Made by a program: the position numbers and the translations under genes. 64,000 bases of DNA, taken from positions 27,507-91,506 of the forward strand of contig CANGFT010000010.1 of assembly GCA_947453205.1 (NCBI GenBank), written 5' to 3'. The notes beneath the pieces were generated by a model. The model was not told the origin of the DNA and ran no database searches. It worked only from the letters and a program-made list of their open reading frames with translations. Source of the stretch: Beijerinckiaceae bacterium (GTDB lineage: Bacteria; Pseudomonadota; Alphaproteobacteria; Rhizobiales; Beijerinckiaceae). Numbering within the stretch: the first letter of the stretch is position 1; every line of letters begins with the position of its first letter. Shown here one piece after another: positions 9,596 to 18,893 of this stretch.

Positions 9596-10710
9596 CACAC
9601 CAGCTCCCGCTCGTCAGGGGCGGATTCGCGGTAGATCGGGCTTTCAAAATAGCGCACGAGCGCGAAACGGAAGAGGACGCCGATCACCGCCGCCACGGGC
9701 ACGGCGAGGATCAGGCCGGTGAAGCCGAAGAGGCTGCCGAAGGCGAAGAGCGCGAACATCAGCCAGACCGGATGCAGACCCACGGAGGCGCCCACGAGCC
9801 GGGGGGTCAGCACATTGCCCTCCAGAAACTGCCCCACGCCGACAACCGTCATGGCCATGCCGAAGAGCGAGAGGCTGGGCCAGCCCTGCACGATCGCCAT
9901 CACCGCCGAAAAGACCAGCGCCGTCAGCGAGCCCACATAGGGAATGAAGCTCAGGAAGCCCGCGCAGATGCCGATGAGGAAGCCGAACTTGAGCCCGATC
10001 AGCGACAGGCCGACGCCATACCAGAGCCCGAGGAACAGGCAGACCAGCGACTGACCGCGCAGAAAGCCCGAAACCGCGCTGTTCATCTCCTGCGCAAGCA
10101 CGCGCACATGATCGCGGTGGGCGGGCGGGGCGAGGCGGTCGAGGGTGGCGATCATCCGGTCCCAGTCCAGCAGCAGATAGAAGGCGACGACCGGCGTCAC
10201 CACCAGCAGGGAGAAGACGCCGATGAGCGCCTGCCCGCCAGACCAGAGCGACTTGAGGAAGGAGAGCATCCACTGCGCGCCCTGCCCCACGATGTCGCCA
10301 AGGGACTTCTGCACATCCTTGGACGCGAGTTTTTCGTCGAGGCCCAGCGTTTCCAGCACGCCCGCCCCAAGCTTGCCGCCGAGCGCCCCGCCCTCCTGCG
10401 CCACCAGCGCCTGCAAGCGCGTCACCAGGTCTGGCAGGCTCTCGATGAAGGAGGCGAGCTGATGCGCCAGCACCGGCACGAAAAGGATCAGCAGAAGCAG
10501 GAAGACGAGGCTGATGAAGACCACGATCAGCAAGGCCGCGCCCAGACGGTTGAGCCCCATGCGCTCAAGCCGGTCAGCCAGGGGATCGAAGAGATAGGCG
10601 AGGATCATGCCCGCCACGAAGGGCAGCAGCACGCCGCTGAAAACATAGAGGAACAGCACAAGCGCTGCGAAGGCTCCGAGCCAGAAACCGACTTGCCGTT
10701 CAAGACGCAT
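9595..10710 (-). CDS. AI-2E family transporter (UPF0118 permease)
   Basis: A 371-residue membrane protein with about eight hydrophobic segments and the family arrangement: N-terminal helices, an amphipathic central region (SFIESLPDLVTRLQALVAQEG) and C-terminal helices with the motif GNVLTPRLVGASVGLHPVWL. The family includes the E. coli autoinducer-2 exporter TqsA (YdgG) and Na+/H+ antiporters, so the cargo is not decided by homology. It sits between a phosphatidyltransferase gene and hdaA and overlaps hdaA, which is a common arrangement in this order. Confidence 0.9.
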   Translation of the reverse strand: MRLERQVGFWLGAFAALVLFLYVFSGVLLPFVAGMILAYLFDPLADRLERMGLNRLGAALLIVVFISLVFLLLLILFVPVLAHQLASFIESLPDLVTRLQALVAQEGGALGGKLGAGVLETLGLDEKLASKDVQKSLGDIVGQGAQWMLSFLKSLWSGGQALIGVFSLLVVTPVVAFYLLLDWDRMIATLDRLAPPAHRDHVRVLAQEMNSAVSGFLRGQSLVCLFLGLWYGVGLSLIGLKFGFLIGICAGFLSFIPYVGSLTALVFSAVMAIVQGWPSLSLFGMAMTVVGVGQFLEGNVLTPRLVGASVGLHPVWLMFALFAFGSLFGFTGLILAVPVAAVIGVLFRFALVRYFESPIYRESAPDERELV

Positions 10711-10719
10711 GACAGTCCT

Positions 10720-11253
10720 TTACGCACTCATATGCCTGAGCCACTGCGTCAGATAGGCCGCCATGGAGGCGAGCGTCAATGCTGTGACCAGATATAGCAT
10801 AGGTTCGAACCATGCGCCCTGCATCACGCCGAAGGCCATGCCGGCCAGCGCCGCCCCGGCGAAGGCGATCTGCGCGGCGGTGTTGAGCTTGGAGATCAGG
10901 AGGGGGCGGATCTGCACGGGCTTGTCGAGCACCCAGGAGACGATCACCGCGCCAAGGATCATCAGGTCGCGGGAGACGACGAGGACGGCGATCCAGACCG
11001 GCACAACCAGCGCAGCCGCAAGGGCGACGAAGATCGACATGAGCAAGGCCTTGTCGGCCAGCGCGTCGAGATAGGTGCCCAGCTCCGAGCGCATGTCGAA
11101 GCGCCGGGCGATGAAGCCGTCGAGACCATCGGAGAGGCCGGCTATGGCGAAAGCCGCGAAGGCGAGGCTCCAAGCCTGCGAGACGATCATCACGACCGCG
11201 ACCGGAACCAGCAGCAAACGCGTCAGAGTAATCAGATTTGGGATGTTTCTCAC
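10720..11253 (-). CDS. CDP-alcohol phosphatidyltransferase (PgsA-like)
   Basis: A 177-residue integral membrane enzyme with the CDP-alcohol phosphatidyltransferase signature DG-x2-AR-x8-G-x3-D-x3-D, seen here as DGLDGFIARRFDMRSELGTYLDALADK around residues 42-68. Four to five membrane helices follow. Such enzymes replace CMP of CDP-diacylglycerol with an alcohol; the size and the N-terminus NIPNLITLTR suggest the phosphatidylglycerophosphate synthase or cardiolipin synthase branch. It begins with GTG. The downstream permease starts 10 bases after its stop, consistent with one operon. Its exact alcohol substrate is an inference. Confidence 0.88.
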   Translation of the reverse strand: MRNIPNLITLTRLLLVPVAVVMIVSQAWSLAFAAFAIAGLSDGLDGFIARRFDMRSELGTYLDALADKALLMSIFVALAAALVVPVWIAVLVVSRDLMILGAVIVSWVLDKPVQIRPLLISKLNTAAQIAFAGAALAGMAFGVMQGAWFEPMLYLVTALTLASMAAYLTQWLRHMSA

Positions 11254-11406
11254 AGGTCCGCCCAGGAATGGCCAGAGAGATTATGCCTCATTTTCGCGCA
11301 CAGCGGTATCGCCCGTTCGCAGAAGGTCAGGCCCGCAGGATCGCCCATTGGCCTTGCATCCGCGCCCGCTGCGCGTTAACCCCCCCTTGATTGCAGGGGA
11401 GATTCC

Positions 11407-12477
11407 ATGACTGAGGGCAAGCCAGGGCTCACCTATGCTCAAGCTGGCGTCGACATAGACGCGGGCAACGAGATGGTCGACCGCATCAAGCCGCTGGTGC
11501 GCGCCACCCGCCGACCCGGCGCGGACGCGGAGATCGGCGGCTTCGGCGGCTTGTTCGACCTCAAGGCGGCGGGCTTCAAGGATCCCATTCTGGTCGCCGC
11601 CAATGATGGCGTGGGCACCAAGGTCAAGATCGCCATCGAGAGCGGCATCCACGACACCGTGGGGATCGACCTCGTCGCCATGTGCGTCAACGACCTCATC
11701 GTGCAGGGCGCAGAGCCCCTGTTTTTCCTTGACTATTACGCCACGGGCAAGCTCGAGCCCACAACCGGCGCGGCCATCGTCAGGGGCATCGCGCAGGGCT
11801 GCATCGAGTCGGGCTGCGCCCTCATCGGCGGCGAGACGGCCGAAATGCCCGGCATGTACGCGGGGAGCGACTATGACCTCGCCGGCTTCGCCGTGGGCGC
11901 GGCCGAGCGCGGGCGTCTGCTGCCGCGCGGCGACCTGCGGCCGGGCGACGTGCTGTTCGGCCTGCCCTCCTCGGGCGTCCATTCCAACGGCTTCTCGCTG
12001 GTGCGGCGAATCGTGGCCCTCACCGGCCTTGGCTGGGACGCGCAGGCGCCCTTCGCGCCGGGCCAGACGCTGGCGCAGGCCCTGCTCACGCCCACAAGGC
12101 TCTATGTGAAGCCGCTTCTGGCGGCCCTGAAGGCGACCGACGGCGTCAAGGCGCTGGCCCATATCACCGGCGGCGGCTTCCCCGACAACATCCCGCGCGT
12201 TCTGCCCGACGGGCTCGGCGTGTCGCTCGACCTCTCAGCCATTCCGGTTCCCCCGGTCTTCGGCTGGCTGGCGCGCACGGGCGATGTGGCGGAACGCGAG
12301 ATGCTCCGCACCTTCAACTGCGGCGTCGGCATGATCGTGGTGGCTGAAGCGGCGCGCGCCGCCGAAGTCGAGGCGGCGCTGAAGGCGGCGGGCGAGGCGC
12401 CTGTGCGCATCGGCGAGGTCGTCGTGCACGGCGCGGCGGATGAGCGCGTCGCCTATCGCGGGCGCCTCGCCCTATGA
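11407..12477 (+). CDS. purM: Phosphoribosylformylglycinamidine cyclo-ligase (AIR synthetase)
   Basis: A 356-residue cytosolic enzyme of de novo purine synthesis that closes the imidazole ring, converting FGAM and ATP to AIR. The family segments are present: [15 protein letters not shown] at the N-terminus, [47 protein letters not shown] and [13 protein letters not shown]. The ATG follows GGGGAGA. It overlaps purN by four bases (ATGA), so the two are co-translated. It is divergent from the phosphatidyltransferase operon. Confidence 0.97.
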   Translation: MTEGKPGLTYAQAGVDIDAGNEMVDRIKPLVRATRRPGADAEIGGFGGLFDLKAAGFKDPILVAANDGVGTKVKIAIESGIHDTVGIDLVAMCVNDLIVQGAEPLFFLDYYATGKLEPTTGAAIVRGIAQGCIESGCALIGGETAEMPGMYAGSDYDLAGFAVGAAERGRLLPRGDLRPGDVLFGLPSSGVHSNGFSLVRRIVALTGLGWDAQAPFAPGQTLAQALLTPTRLYVKPLLAALKATDGVKALAHITGGGFPDNIPRVLPDGLGVSLDLSAIPVPPVFGWLARTGDVAEREMLRTFNCGVGMIVVAEAARAAEVEAALKAAGEAPVRIGEVVVHGAADERVAYRGRLAL

Positions 12478-13139
12478 GCGCATCCCGCTTGAGGCGCCGC
12501 GTGGCCGTGCTGATCTCCGGGCGCGGCTCCAACATGACGAGCCTGCTCGCCGCCGCCAGCGACCCCGCCTATCCCGCCGAGATCGCGCTGGTGCTCTCCA
12601 ACCGCCCGGAGGCGCCGGGGCTGGCGACCGCCCGCGAACACGGCGTCGCCACCGTCGCCATAGACCACAAGCATCACCTGTCGCGCGAAGAATTCGAACG
12701 CGCCATGCAGGAGGTGCTGGAGGCGCGCGGGATCGAGCTCATCTGCCTCGCAGGCTTCATGCGGCTTCTGACGCCCTGGTTCGTGGAGCGCTGGACCGGG
12801 CGCATGATCAACATCCACCCCGCCCTGCTCCCACTCTACAAGGGCCTTCACACCCATGAGCGCGCCCTCGCCGATGGGGTGAAGCTGCATGGGGCGAGCG
12901 TGCATTTCGTCGTGCCGGGCATGGACGAGGGGCCGATCATCGCGCAGGCCGCCGTGCCCGTGCTCGACGGCGACACGCCAGCCACGCTCGGCGCGCGGGT
13001 GCTGGCGCAGGAACATGTGATCTATCCGCTCGCGCTGGGGCTGCTTGCGGGCGGGCGCCTGACGATCGAGGGCGCGCGGGTGCGCATTTCAGGCGAAGCG
13101 CTGGAGACCTCGGCCCTCGTGGCGCCGCAGGTGCTGTGA
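12474..13139 (+). CDS. purN: Phosphoribosylglycinamide formyltransferase 1
   Basis: A 221-residue enzyme that formylates glycinamide ribonucleotide with 10-formyl-tetrahydrofolate in purine synthesis. It shows [14 protein letters not shown] (phosphate-binding loop), the catalytic region [21 protein letters not shown] with the essential His, and [20 protein letters not shown] with the catalytic Asp. Length is slightly above the usual 210. The purM/purN pair is the common bacterial arrangement, and the four-base overlap indicates translational coupling. A small hairpin (13160-13175) follows the gene. Confidence 0.96.
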   Translation: MSASRLRRRVAVLISGRGSNMTSLLAAASDPAYPAEIALVLSNRPEAPGLATAREHGVATVAIDHKHHLSREEFERAMQEVLEARGIELICLAGFMRLLTPWFVERWTGRMINIHPALLPLYKGLHTHERALADGVKLHGASVHFVVPGMDEGPIIAQAAVPVLDGDTPATLGARVLAQEHVIYPLALGLLAGGRLTIEGARVRISGEALETSALVAPQVL

Positions 13140-13159
13140 AGGCGCTCGCCTCCTCGCTT

Positions 13160-13175
13160 GTGGGCGCTCGCCCAC
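13160..13175 (+). other. Short hairpin after purN
   Basis: A perfect six-base-pair stem (GTGGGC / GCCCAC) with a four-base loop lies 20 bases after the purN stop. No run of T follows, so it is not a convincing intrinsic terminator. It may mark the end of the purM-purN transcript or be a processing site. Confidence 0.35.
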
Positions 13176-13237
13176 GCGTATAGCTTGATCCCCAAGGGAC
13201 TGCAGGGTTTGAACCCGACCGATGGAGGGATGCCGAT

Positions 13238-13660
13238 ATGACGCCACTCGACCGCATGCTCGCCGAGCATGACATAGCGCGCCTGACGACGCGCTTCGCC
13301 CTGCTCAACGACGCAGGCGACTGGGCCGCCGTGGCCGATATGTTCACTGAGGACGCGCGCTTCGTGCGCCCTGCGGGCGGCGATCCCGTGATCGGGCGCA
13401 AGGCCATCCACGAGTCCTTCGCCAGCAGGCCGGCGCGCAAGTCCTGCCATCTCATCACCAACATCGTCGTCGACGTCGCCTCTGCGGACGAAGCGTCGAG
13501 CCGCTGCACCCTGCTGCTCTATGCGGCGCCCGCAGGTGAATCCAGCGCCGCCTCGCCCGCGCTCATCGGCGGCTTCAACGACAGGCTCGTCCGCACGCCC
13601 GAGGGCTGGCGCTTCGCCGAGCGGGTCGGCTTCCTCGATCTGAAGGTCGCGCTGTCATGA
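13238..13660 (+). CDS. NTF2-like / SnoaL-like domain protein
   Basis: A 140-residue protein with the cone-shaped NTF2-like fold pattern: an N-terminal helix (MLAEHDIARLTTRFALLNDAGDW in part), then FTEDARFVRP, VIGRKAIHESF, and a strand-rich C-terminal half ending in FAERVGFLDL. Proteins of this type are small-molecule isomerases, hydratases or dioxygenase small subunits, and often partner a catabolic enzyme. GGAGGG lies ahead of the ATG. It overlaps the following MetE-like gene by four bases (ATGA), so the two proteins probably act on related substrates. The reaction is unknown. Confidence 0.8.
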   Translation: MTPLDRMLAEHDIARLTTRFALLNDAGDWAAVADMFTEDARFVRPAGGDPVIGRKAIHESFASRPARKSCHLITNIVVDVASADEASSRCTLLLYAAPAGESSAASPALIGGFNDRLVRTPEGWRFAERVGFLDLKVALS

Positions 13661-14793
13661 CCTTCATTCATACGACCCATGTGGGCAGCCTGCCGCGCAC
13701 CCCCGAACTTGCGGCCATGCTGATCCAGCGCGACCATGGCAAAGACATCGACCTGCCCGCCTTCGATGCGCTGGTCAGCGCGGAAATCGAGAAGGCCGTG
13801 CGCGCGCAGGTGGAGGCTGGCGTCTCCATCGTCAGCGATGGCGAATTGGGCAAGGTTGGCTACTCCACCTACATCACCGCACGCCTCTCGGGCTTCGGCG
13901 GCCATGTTGACCGGACCCCTGCTAAGGATCTCGCGGACCTGCCGGAACTGCGCACCAAACTCGCGGCCATCATGGGCGCGCAGAGCTTCGTGCGCGCCTC
14001 CTGCATCGGCAAGGTCGAACTCGTCGACTCCCAGCCCGTGGCGGACGACATCCGCCGTTTCAGCGCCGCCATGGGCAAGGAGGGGCGGAGCGTGCGCGGC
14101 TTCATGAACGCGGCCTCCCCGGGCCTCGTCACGGCCTTCCAGCCCAATCAGTTCTACCCCAGCCATGAGGCCTATCTCTCTGACCTCATCGAGGCCATGC
14201 GGCCGGAATATGAGGCCATCATCGCGGCGGGCTTCGATCTGCAGCTTGATGCCCCCGACCTCGCCATGGCCGCGCATACGGGCTTTCAGGGATTGAGCGA
14301 GGCGGAGTTTCTCAAACGCGCGGCGCAGAATGTCGAGGCGCTGAACGCCGCGACGGCGAACATTCCGCCCGAGCGCATGCGCATGCATATCTGCTGGGGC
14401 AATTACGAAGGCCCGCACGATCATGACATCGAACTCGAAAAGGTGATCGACATCGTCTTGAAGGCGCGGCCGCGCCAGCTTCTGTTCGAGGGGGCGAACC
14501 CGCGTCATGAACATGAATGGATCGTCTGGCGCGACGCGCGGGTGCCCGATGACACCGTGCTGGTCCCCGGCCTGATCGACAGTTGCTCCAACTATGTGGA
14601 GCATCCCGAACTGATCGCCCAGCGCATCGAGCGCTACGCCGCCATCGTCGGCGCGGACCGGGTCATCGCAGGAACCGACTGCGGCTTTGGCACCTTCGCG
14701 GGCTATGGCAAGATCGACCCTGCCGTGACCTGGAAGAAGCTGCGAGCCCTGCGCGAGGGAGCGGACCTCGCGGCCAGCCGCCTCAATCGCTGA
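13657..14793 (+). CDS. Cobalamin-independent methionine synthase-like (MetE C-terminal) protein
   Basis: A 378-residue protein equivalent to only the C-terminal catalytic barrel of MetE. The zinc ligands are all recognisable: His and Cys in HICWGNY, Glu in LLFEGANPRHEHEW, and Cys in GTDCGFGTF. The N-terminus has THVGSLPRTPEL, typical of this short family. Stand-alone MetE-like proteins of this size are often annotated methionine synthase II, but many are thiol methyltransferases or act in catabolic clusters. Since an NTF2-like gene is translationally coupled to it, a degradation or C1-transfer role is more likely than methionine synthesis. This last step is inference. Confidence 0.85.
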   Translation: MTFIHTTHVGSLPRTPELAAMLIQRDHGKDIDLPAFDALVSAEIEKAVRAQVEAGVSIVSDGELGKVGYSTYITARLSGFGGHVDRTPAKDLADLPELRTKLAAIMGAQSFVRASCIGKVELVDSQPVADDIRRFSAAMGKEGRSVRGFMNAASPGLVTAFQPNQFYPSHEAYLSDLIEAMRPEYEAIIAAGFDLQLDAPDLAMAAHTGFQGLSEAEFLKRAAQNVEALNAATANIPPERMRMHICWGNYEGPHDHDIELEKVIDIVLKARPRQLLFEGANPRHEHEWIVWRDARVPDDTVLVPGLIDSCSNYVEHPELIAQRIERYAAIVGADRVIAGTDCGFGTFAGYGKIDPAVTWKKLRALREGADLAASRLNR

Positions 14794-15121
14794 CGCGGCA
14801 GCTCGCCATGAACTTCTTCGCCTTGGGCTGGGCGCTTGGCGAGAACTTGCCGGTGGCGCGCATCTCGTCGCGCTCGGCCGGGGTCATGGCCTTGATGACG
14901 CCCTTGGAATAGCAACCGCAGCGGCGGCCCGCGACGTCGGCCTTCTTGCCGTCATTGATGACGAGCTGGGTGCAGATTTCGCGCAGGCGGGCGCGCATCT
15001 CGTCATCGCTGGGCGGGCGGTCGAACCCTGAGGGCACGCCAGGCGGGCGCCCGCCTGCAAGCGCGACGCTGGAGAGGCAGACGAAAGCGACAGCGGTGAG
15101 AAGACCGAGCTTCGAGCGCAC
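14783..15121 (-). CDS. Small secreted protein of unknown function
   Basis: A 112-residue protein with a clear signal peptide: basic start, hydrophobic LGLLTAVAFVCLSSVALA, and probable cleavage after ALA at about residue 22. The mature part holds four cysteines (in REICTQL, GRRCGCYS and MASCRV) and is otherwise charged. It begins with GTG, supported by a strong GGAGG five bases ahead. Its 3' end overlaps the convergent MetE-like gene by 11 bases. I do not recognise a named family; it looks like a small periplasmic, disulfide-bonded protein. Confidence 0.75.
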   Translation of the reverse strand: MRSKLGLLTAVAFVCLSSVALAGGRPPGVPSGFDRPPSDDEMRARLREICTQLVINDGKKADVAGRRCGCYSKGVIKAMTPAERDEMRATGKFSPSAQPKAKKFMASCRVSD

Positions 15122-15184
15122 GAAAACCTCCTGTAAACGATGGTCCGCCCGCAGATAGCAGCCTGATGCTTAACAGGCCCCTAC

Positions 15185-17260
15185 TCAGGCCCGCCGCAGC
15201 CAGACCTTGTTGTCGTGGAAGGCGGCGCCGCCGAAGGGCGCGGGGGAATCGGCGCCGGTCAGCGTGTTGATGCCCTTGCCATCGGCGAAGGCGTCGTTGG
15301 GCCAGATCCCCTCGGAGATGAGCACGCCAGGCCGCAGCCCCTCGAAACGGCGGGCATGGAGCCGCACCTGCCCGCGCCCATTGCCAAGCACGACCTCATC
15401 GCCATCGCTGACGCAGAGGCGCGCCGCGTCCTGCGGATGGATCAGCACCTCCGGCCGCCCCTCCCGCGCCCGCGAGGACGGGGTCTCGTTGAAGGTCGAG
15501 TTGAGGAAGCTCCGCGCCGGGCTTGTCGCAAGACGGAAGGGATGGGCGTCGTCGGCGTTCTCCAGGACATCCCAGTGGTCCGGAAACGTCGGCATGGAGC
15601 GCCACGGCCCCTGCAGGCCGATATTGCCGAAGGGCGTCGAGGGCCAATCCGCCTTGAAGCGATATTTCCCGTCGGGCCAGCCGAATCCCCTGATGAAATG
15701 GGATGTCTCGAAATCCGGCTGCAGGTCGATCCAGTTGCGGGCCTCGAGCTCTTCAAGCGCGGGCAGGCCCGACTCCTCAAGCGTGATCGCCGCAAGCTCG
15801 CGCACGCTCATGTCGAAGCTTGGATGGGTGACGCCCACGCGCTTCGCAATGGCGCAGATGACCTCATGATTGGTGCGGCATTCGCCGGGCGGCTCTATGA
15901 GCTTGTCGGCGAACTCCACATATTGATGGCCGCCGCCGGAATAGATGTCGGCATGTTCGAGGAACATGGTGGCGGGCAGAACCACATCCGCCATGGCCGC
16001 CGTCTCCGTCATGAACTGCTCATGCACGACGGTGAAGAGATCCTCCCGCGCAAAGCCCTGCTTCACCAGCGTCTGATCGGGGGCGACGGAAACCGGATTG
16101 GTGTTCTGGATGAGCATGGCCTTGATCGGCCCGCCGCCCTGCAAAGCCTCGCGGTCCCCCGTCAGAATGGCGCCGATGCGGGACTGGTCGAGCACGCGCG
16201 TGGCGGGGTCGATGAGCGCGCGGCCCTCAAGCGTCGTCTGCTTCCAGTGATAGATCGCAGCATTGTTGTGAAAGGCGCCGCCGCCCTCATGAAGCCACGC
16301 GCCCGTCACTGCGGCGATGCTGAGCGCCGCATGCATGTTCACCGCGCCATTGCGCTGGCGTGAGAAGCCATAGCCCAGGCGAAAGAAGCTGCGCTTCGTC
16401 TCGCCGACGAGCTTTGCGAAAGCCTCGATCTCCTCGACGCCAAGGCCCGTGATGGCGGAGGCCCATGCGGGTGTGCGCGTCTGCAGATGCGCCTCGAGCT
16501 CTTCGGGCGCATCGGTGTAGCGGCGCAGATAATCCCAATCCGCAAAGCCATCGCGGAACAGCACATGCATGACCGCGCAGGCGAGCGCGCCATCGGTTCC
16601 CGGCCGCAGGCACAGCGCCATATCCGCCTGCTCCATGGTCGGCGTGCGGTAGATGTCGATGACGACGATCTTCGCGCCGCGCTCTTTTCGCGCACGCATG
16701 GCGTGGGTCATCACATTGACTTGCGTCGCGACCGCATTGGTGCCCCAGATCACCACGCAATCGGACTTCGCCATCTCCCGGGGATCAGGCCCTTTGATCG
16801 CACCGAGCCCCGCCAGCACACCCGGCCATGCGAGGTTGACGCAGATGGAGCCGAAGAAGCGGGTGTATTTCTTCGCATGGGTGAGACGGTTGAGCCCGTC
16901 GCGCATCACGCGGCCCATGGTGCCTGCATAATAATAGGGCCAGACGCTCTGCGCCCCATGCTCGCGCTCGGCGGCGAGGAAACGCTCGGCGATGAGGTCG
17001 AGCGCCTCGTCCCAGGAGATGCGCGCGAACTGCCCGGAGCCCTTCGGTCCCGTGCGCTTCAGGGGATGGAGCAGCCGCTCGGGATGATGGATGCGCTCGG
17101 AATAACGCGCGACCTTCGCGCAGATGACGCCCGCCGTATAGGTCTGGTCCTGCGCGCCTCGGATGCGCCCGATGCGGCGCCCCTCGATCACCTCCACATC
17201 CAGCGCGCAGGCGGAGGGGCAGTCATGCGGGCAGACGGAGGGGCGGTGGACGATGGTCAT
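15185..17260 (-). CDS. Molybdopterin-dependent oxidoreductase (DMSO reductase superfamily)
   Basis: A 691-residue protein of the molybdopterin/tungsten oxidoreductase superfamily. The N-terminus binds a 4Fe-4S cluster through C-x3-C-x3-C (CPHDCPSAC) plus a fourth Cys in GVICAKVARY. The pterin-binding domains follow, with FGSICVNLAWPG, VIWGTNAVATQVN, and the C-terminal dinucleotide domain around PAPFGGAAFHDNKVWLRRA. There is no twin-arginine signal, so it is probably cytoplasmic. The ATG at 17260 directly precedes the cluster motif. It resembles dehydrogenases annotated as anaerobic or BisC-like; the substrate is not visible. It stands alone downstream of ndk, separated by a terminator. Confidence 0.88.
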   Translation of the reverse strand: MTIVHRPSVCPHDCPSACALDVEVIEGRRIGRIRGAQDQTYTAGVICAKVARYSERIHHPERLLHPLKRTGPKGSGQFARISWDEALDLIAERFLAAEREHGAQSVWPYYYAGTMGRVMRDGLNRLTHAKKYTRFFGSICVNLAWPGVLAGLGAIKGPDPREMAKSDCVVIWGTNAVATQVNVMTHAMRARKERGAKIVVIDIYRTPTMEQADMALCLRPGTDGALACAVMHVLFRDGFADWDYLRRYTDAPEELEAHLQTRTPAWASAITGLGVEEIEAFAKLVGETKRSFFRLGYGFSRQRNGAVNMHAALSIAAVTGAWLHEGGGAFHNNAAIYHWKQTTLEGRALIDPATRVLDQSRIGAILTGDREALQGGGPIKAMLIQNTNPVSVAPDQTLVKQGFAREDLFTVVHEQFMTETAAMADVVLPATMFLEHADIYSGGGHQYVEFADKLIEPPGECRTNHEVICAIAKRVGVTHPSFDMSVRELAAITLEESGLPALEELEARNWIDLQPDFETSHFIRGFGWPDGKYRFKADWPSTPFGNIGLQGPWRSMPTFPDHWDVLENADDAHPFRLATSPARSFLNSTFNETPSSRAREGRPEVLIHPQDAARLCVSDGDEVVLGNGRGQVRLHARRFEGLRPGVLISEGIWPNDAFADGKGINTLTGADSPAPFGGAAFHDNKVWLRRA

Positions 17261-17289
17261 GAGGCAGCATCGCAGCGGCGGAGCCAAAA

Positions 17290-17321
17290 GAAAAGAGGGG
17301 CCGGCGCGCGCCTACCCCTCT
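17290..17321 (-). terminator. Intrinsic terminator after ndk
   Basis: Read on the minus strand there is a seven-base-pair stem AGAGGGG / CCCCTCT around a GC-rich loop, followed by TTTCTTTT. It lies 24 bases after the ndk stop and just ahead of the molybdopterin oxidoreductase start, so it separates the two transcripts. Confidence 0.75.
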
Positions 17322-17344
17322 TCAATTCACACGCGGCCGTCAGC

Positions 17345-17767
17345 TCAGCCGACGATTTCGTTCTGCGAGAACCACTGGGCGATCTCGACCGCAGCGGTCT
17401 CGGGAGCGTCGGAGCCATGCACCGTGTTCTCGCCCATGTTGAGGGCGAAGAGCTTGCGGATCGTGCCGGCGTCGGCCTTCTCCGGGTTGGTGGCGCCCAT
17501 CACTGTGCGATAGCGGGCGATGGCGTCCTCGCCTTCGAGCACCTGAACGACGACAGGACCAGCCGTCATCTGATCGACGAGCTCGCCGAAGAAGGGACGC
17601 TCCTTGTGGACGCCATAGAAGGTCTCGGCCTGGGCGCGGGTCATGAGCACGCGCTTCTGGGCGACGATGCGCAGGCCAGCCTGCTCGATCACCGCATTGA
17701 CGGAGCCGGTGAGATTGCGACGCGTGGCGTCGGGCTTGATGATGGAAAAGGTGTGCTGAACCGCCAT
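17345..17767 (-). CDS. ndk: Nucleoside diphosphate kinase
   Basis: A 140-residue enzyme, the exact usual length, which equalises nucleoside di- and triphosphate pools using a phosphohistidine. The N-terminus [15 protein letters not shown], the active-site region [12 protein letters not shown] with the phosphorylated His, and the C-terminal WF motif are conserved. The ATG is chosen by family length; an upstream in-frame extension is not homologous. It is divergent from oxyR and ends at a clear intrinsic terminator. Confidence 0.97.
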   Translation of the reverse strand: MAVQHTFSIIKPDATRRNLTGSVNAVIEQAGLRIVAQKRVLMTRAQAETFYGVHKERPFFGELVDQMTAGPVVVQVLEGEDAIARYRTVMGATNPEKADAGTIRKLFALNMGENTVHGSDAPETAAVEIAQWFSQNEIVG

Positions 17768-17939
17768 GGCTGGGTCCGAACTTTCTGAGTTGAGGGATGC
17801 GCGCTTATAGCGGCGCCGCAACCCGCGCACAAGGCGCAATCCCGTCTGCGCCGCCGATCACAAGGAATTGAAACTGCCGATGAGATGCCCTATTTCCATC
17901 GACACCGCCTATTTTCTTTCCCGGACCTGACGAGCCCCC

Positions 17940-18860
17940 ATGAACCTTCGTGACCTCAGCTATGTGATCTCCGTTGCGGAGCTGGGCCATTTCGGCCGCG
18001 CCGCCATGGCCTGCCACGTCAGCCAGCCCACGCTCTCGGGGCAGATCCTCAAGCTGGAGGAGGAGCTGGGGGTCACGATTTTCGAGCGCGTGGGCAAGCA
18101 GGTGCGGCTGACCCCGGTCGGCGAGCAGATCCTCGCCAACGCCCGCCGCTCGGTCGCCGCCGCCAATGACATCGTGGCCGCCGCCCGCGCCAGCCGCGAT
18201 CCCCTCGCCGGGCCCATTCGGCTGGGGGTGATCCCCACGCTCGCGCCCTATCTGATGCCCTTCGTCCTGCCGCTCGCCGCCCGCGAGCTCGACAAGGCGC
18301 CGCTGATGTTGATGGAGGATCTGACCGGCCATCTGCTTCCCCCGCTCACGGACGGGCGCATCGACGCCGCCCTCATCGCCACGGACGCGGGCACCGACAA
18401 ACTGGCCGAGATCGACCTTTTCGAGGAGCCCTTCTGGCTCGCCATGCCCATCGACGACCCGCTGGCGAGCGAGGCGGAAGTGGATCTTGGCGCCATCGAT
18501 CCCCGGCGCCTCCTGCTGCTGACGGACGGCCACTGCCTGCGCGATCAGGCGCTGGAGCTCTGCAGCCGTCAGGGCCCGGAAAACGCCGTAGCCGGCTCGG
18601 CGGACGTGCGCGCCGCCTCCCTCGAGACCCTCGTGCATCTGACCGCCGCCAAATATGGCCTGACCCTCGCCCCGCGCCTCGCCATGGCCAACTGGGTCGG
18701 CCTCAGGGACCGCCTGGCCTTCCGGCCGATCATGGGCGACAAGGCCAGCCGCAAGGTCCGCCTCGCCTTCCGCAAGGACATGCCAAGGCGCAAGGCCATG
18801 GAGAAGCTGGCTGAGGTGGTGAAGGCGAGCCTGCCGGACTGCGTGCGGCGGATCGGGTAG
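17940..18860 (+). CDS. oxyR: OxyR, LysR-type hydrogen-peroxide sensor and regulator
   Basis: A 306-residue LysR-type regulator. The N-terminal helix-turn-helix spans about residues 1-60 (LSYVISVAELGHFGRAA, CHVSQPTLSGQILKLEEELG). The redox-active cysteines fall at residues 199 and 208 in the segment GHCLRDQALELC, the same numbering as in E. coli OxyR, so it should form the peroxide-induced disulfide. It sits directly upstream, and on the same strand, of the rubrerythrin/Fe-S/DUF3501 genes. A sequence matching the OxyR site consensus follows its stop codon. Confidence 0.95.
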   Translation: MNLRDLSYVISVAELGHFGRAAMACHVSQPTLSGQILKLEEELGVTIFERVGKQVRLTPVGEQILANARRSVAAANDIVAAARASRDPLAGPIRLGVIPTLAPYLMPFVLPLAARELDKAPLMLMEDLTGHLLPPLTDGRIDAALIATDAGTDKLAEIDLFEEPFWLAMPIDDPLASEAEVDLGAIDPRRLLLLTDGHCLRDQALELCSRQGPENAVAGSADVRAASLETLVHLTAAKYGLTLAPRLAMANWVGLRDRLAFRPIMGDKASRKVRLAFRKDMPRRKAMEKLAEVVKASLPDCVRRIG

Positions 18861-18861
18861 G

Positions 18862-18893
18862 CGGGGCGAGGGCCTTCCATAGGCCCCGCCTAT
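18862..18893 (+). terminator. Hairpin at the 3' end of oxyR (possible terminator)
   Basis: A perfect nine-base-pair stem (AGGCGGGGC / GCCCCGCCT) begins at the oxyR stop and is followed by ATCATTTC, a weak T-rich tail. It could end oxyR transcription inefficiently. Its 3' arm overlaps the candidate OxyR site, so the two interpretations compete or coexist. Confidence 0.45.

Noticed and set aside
11377..11390. TTAA-N7-TTGA before purM, resembling a CtrA site
   Set aside because: One mismatch in eight defined bases is easily reached by chance, the spacer is just C residues, and purM is not a usual CtrA target.
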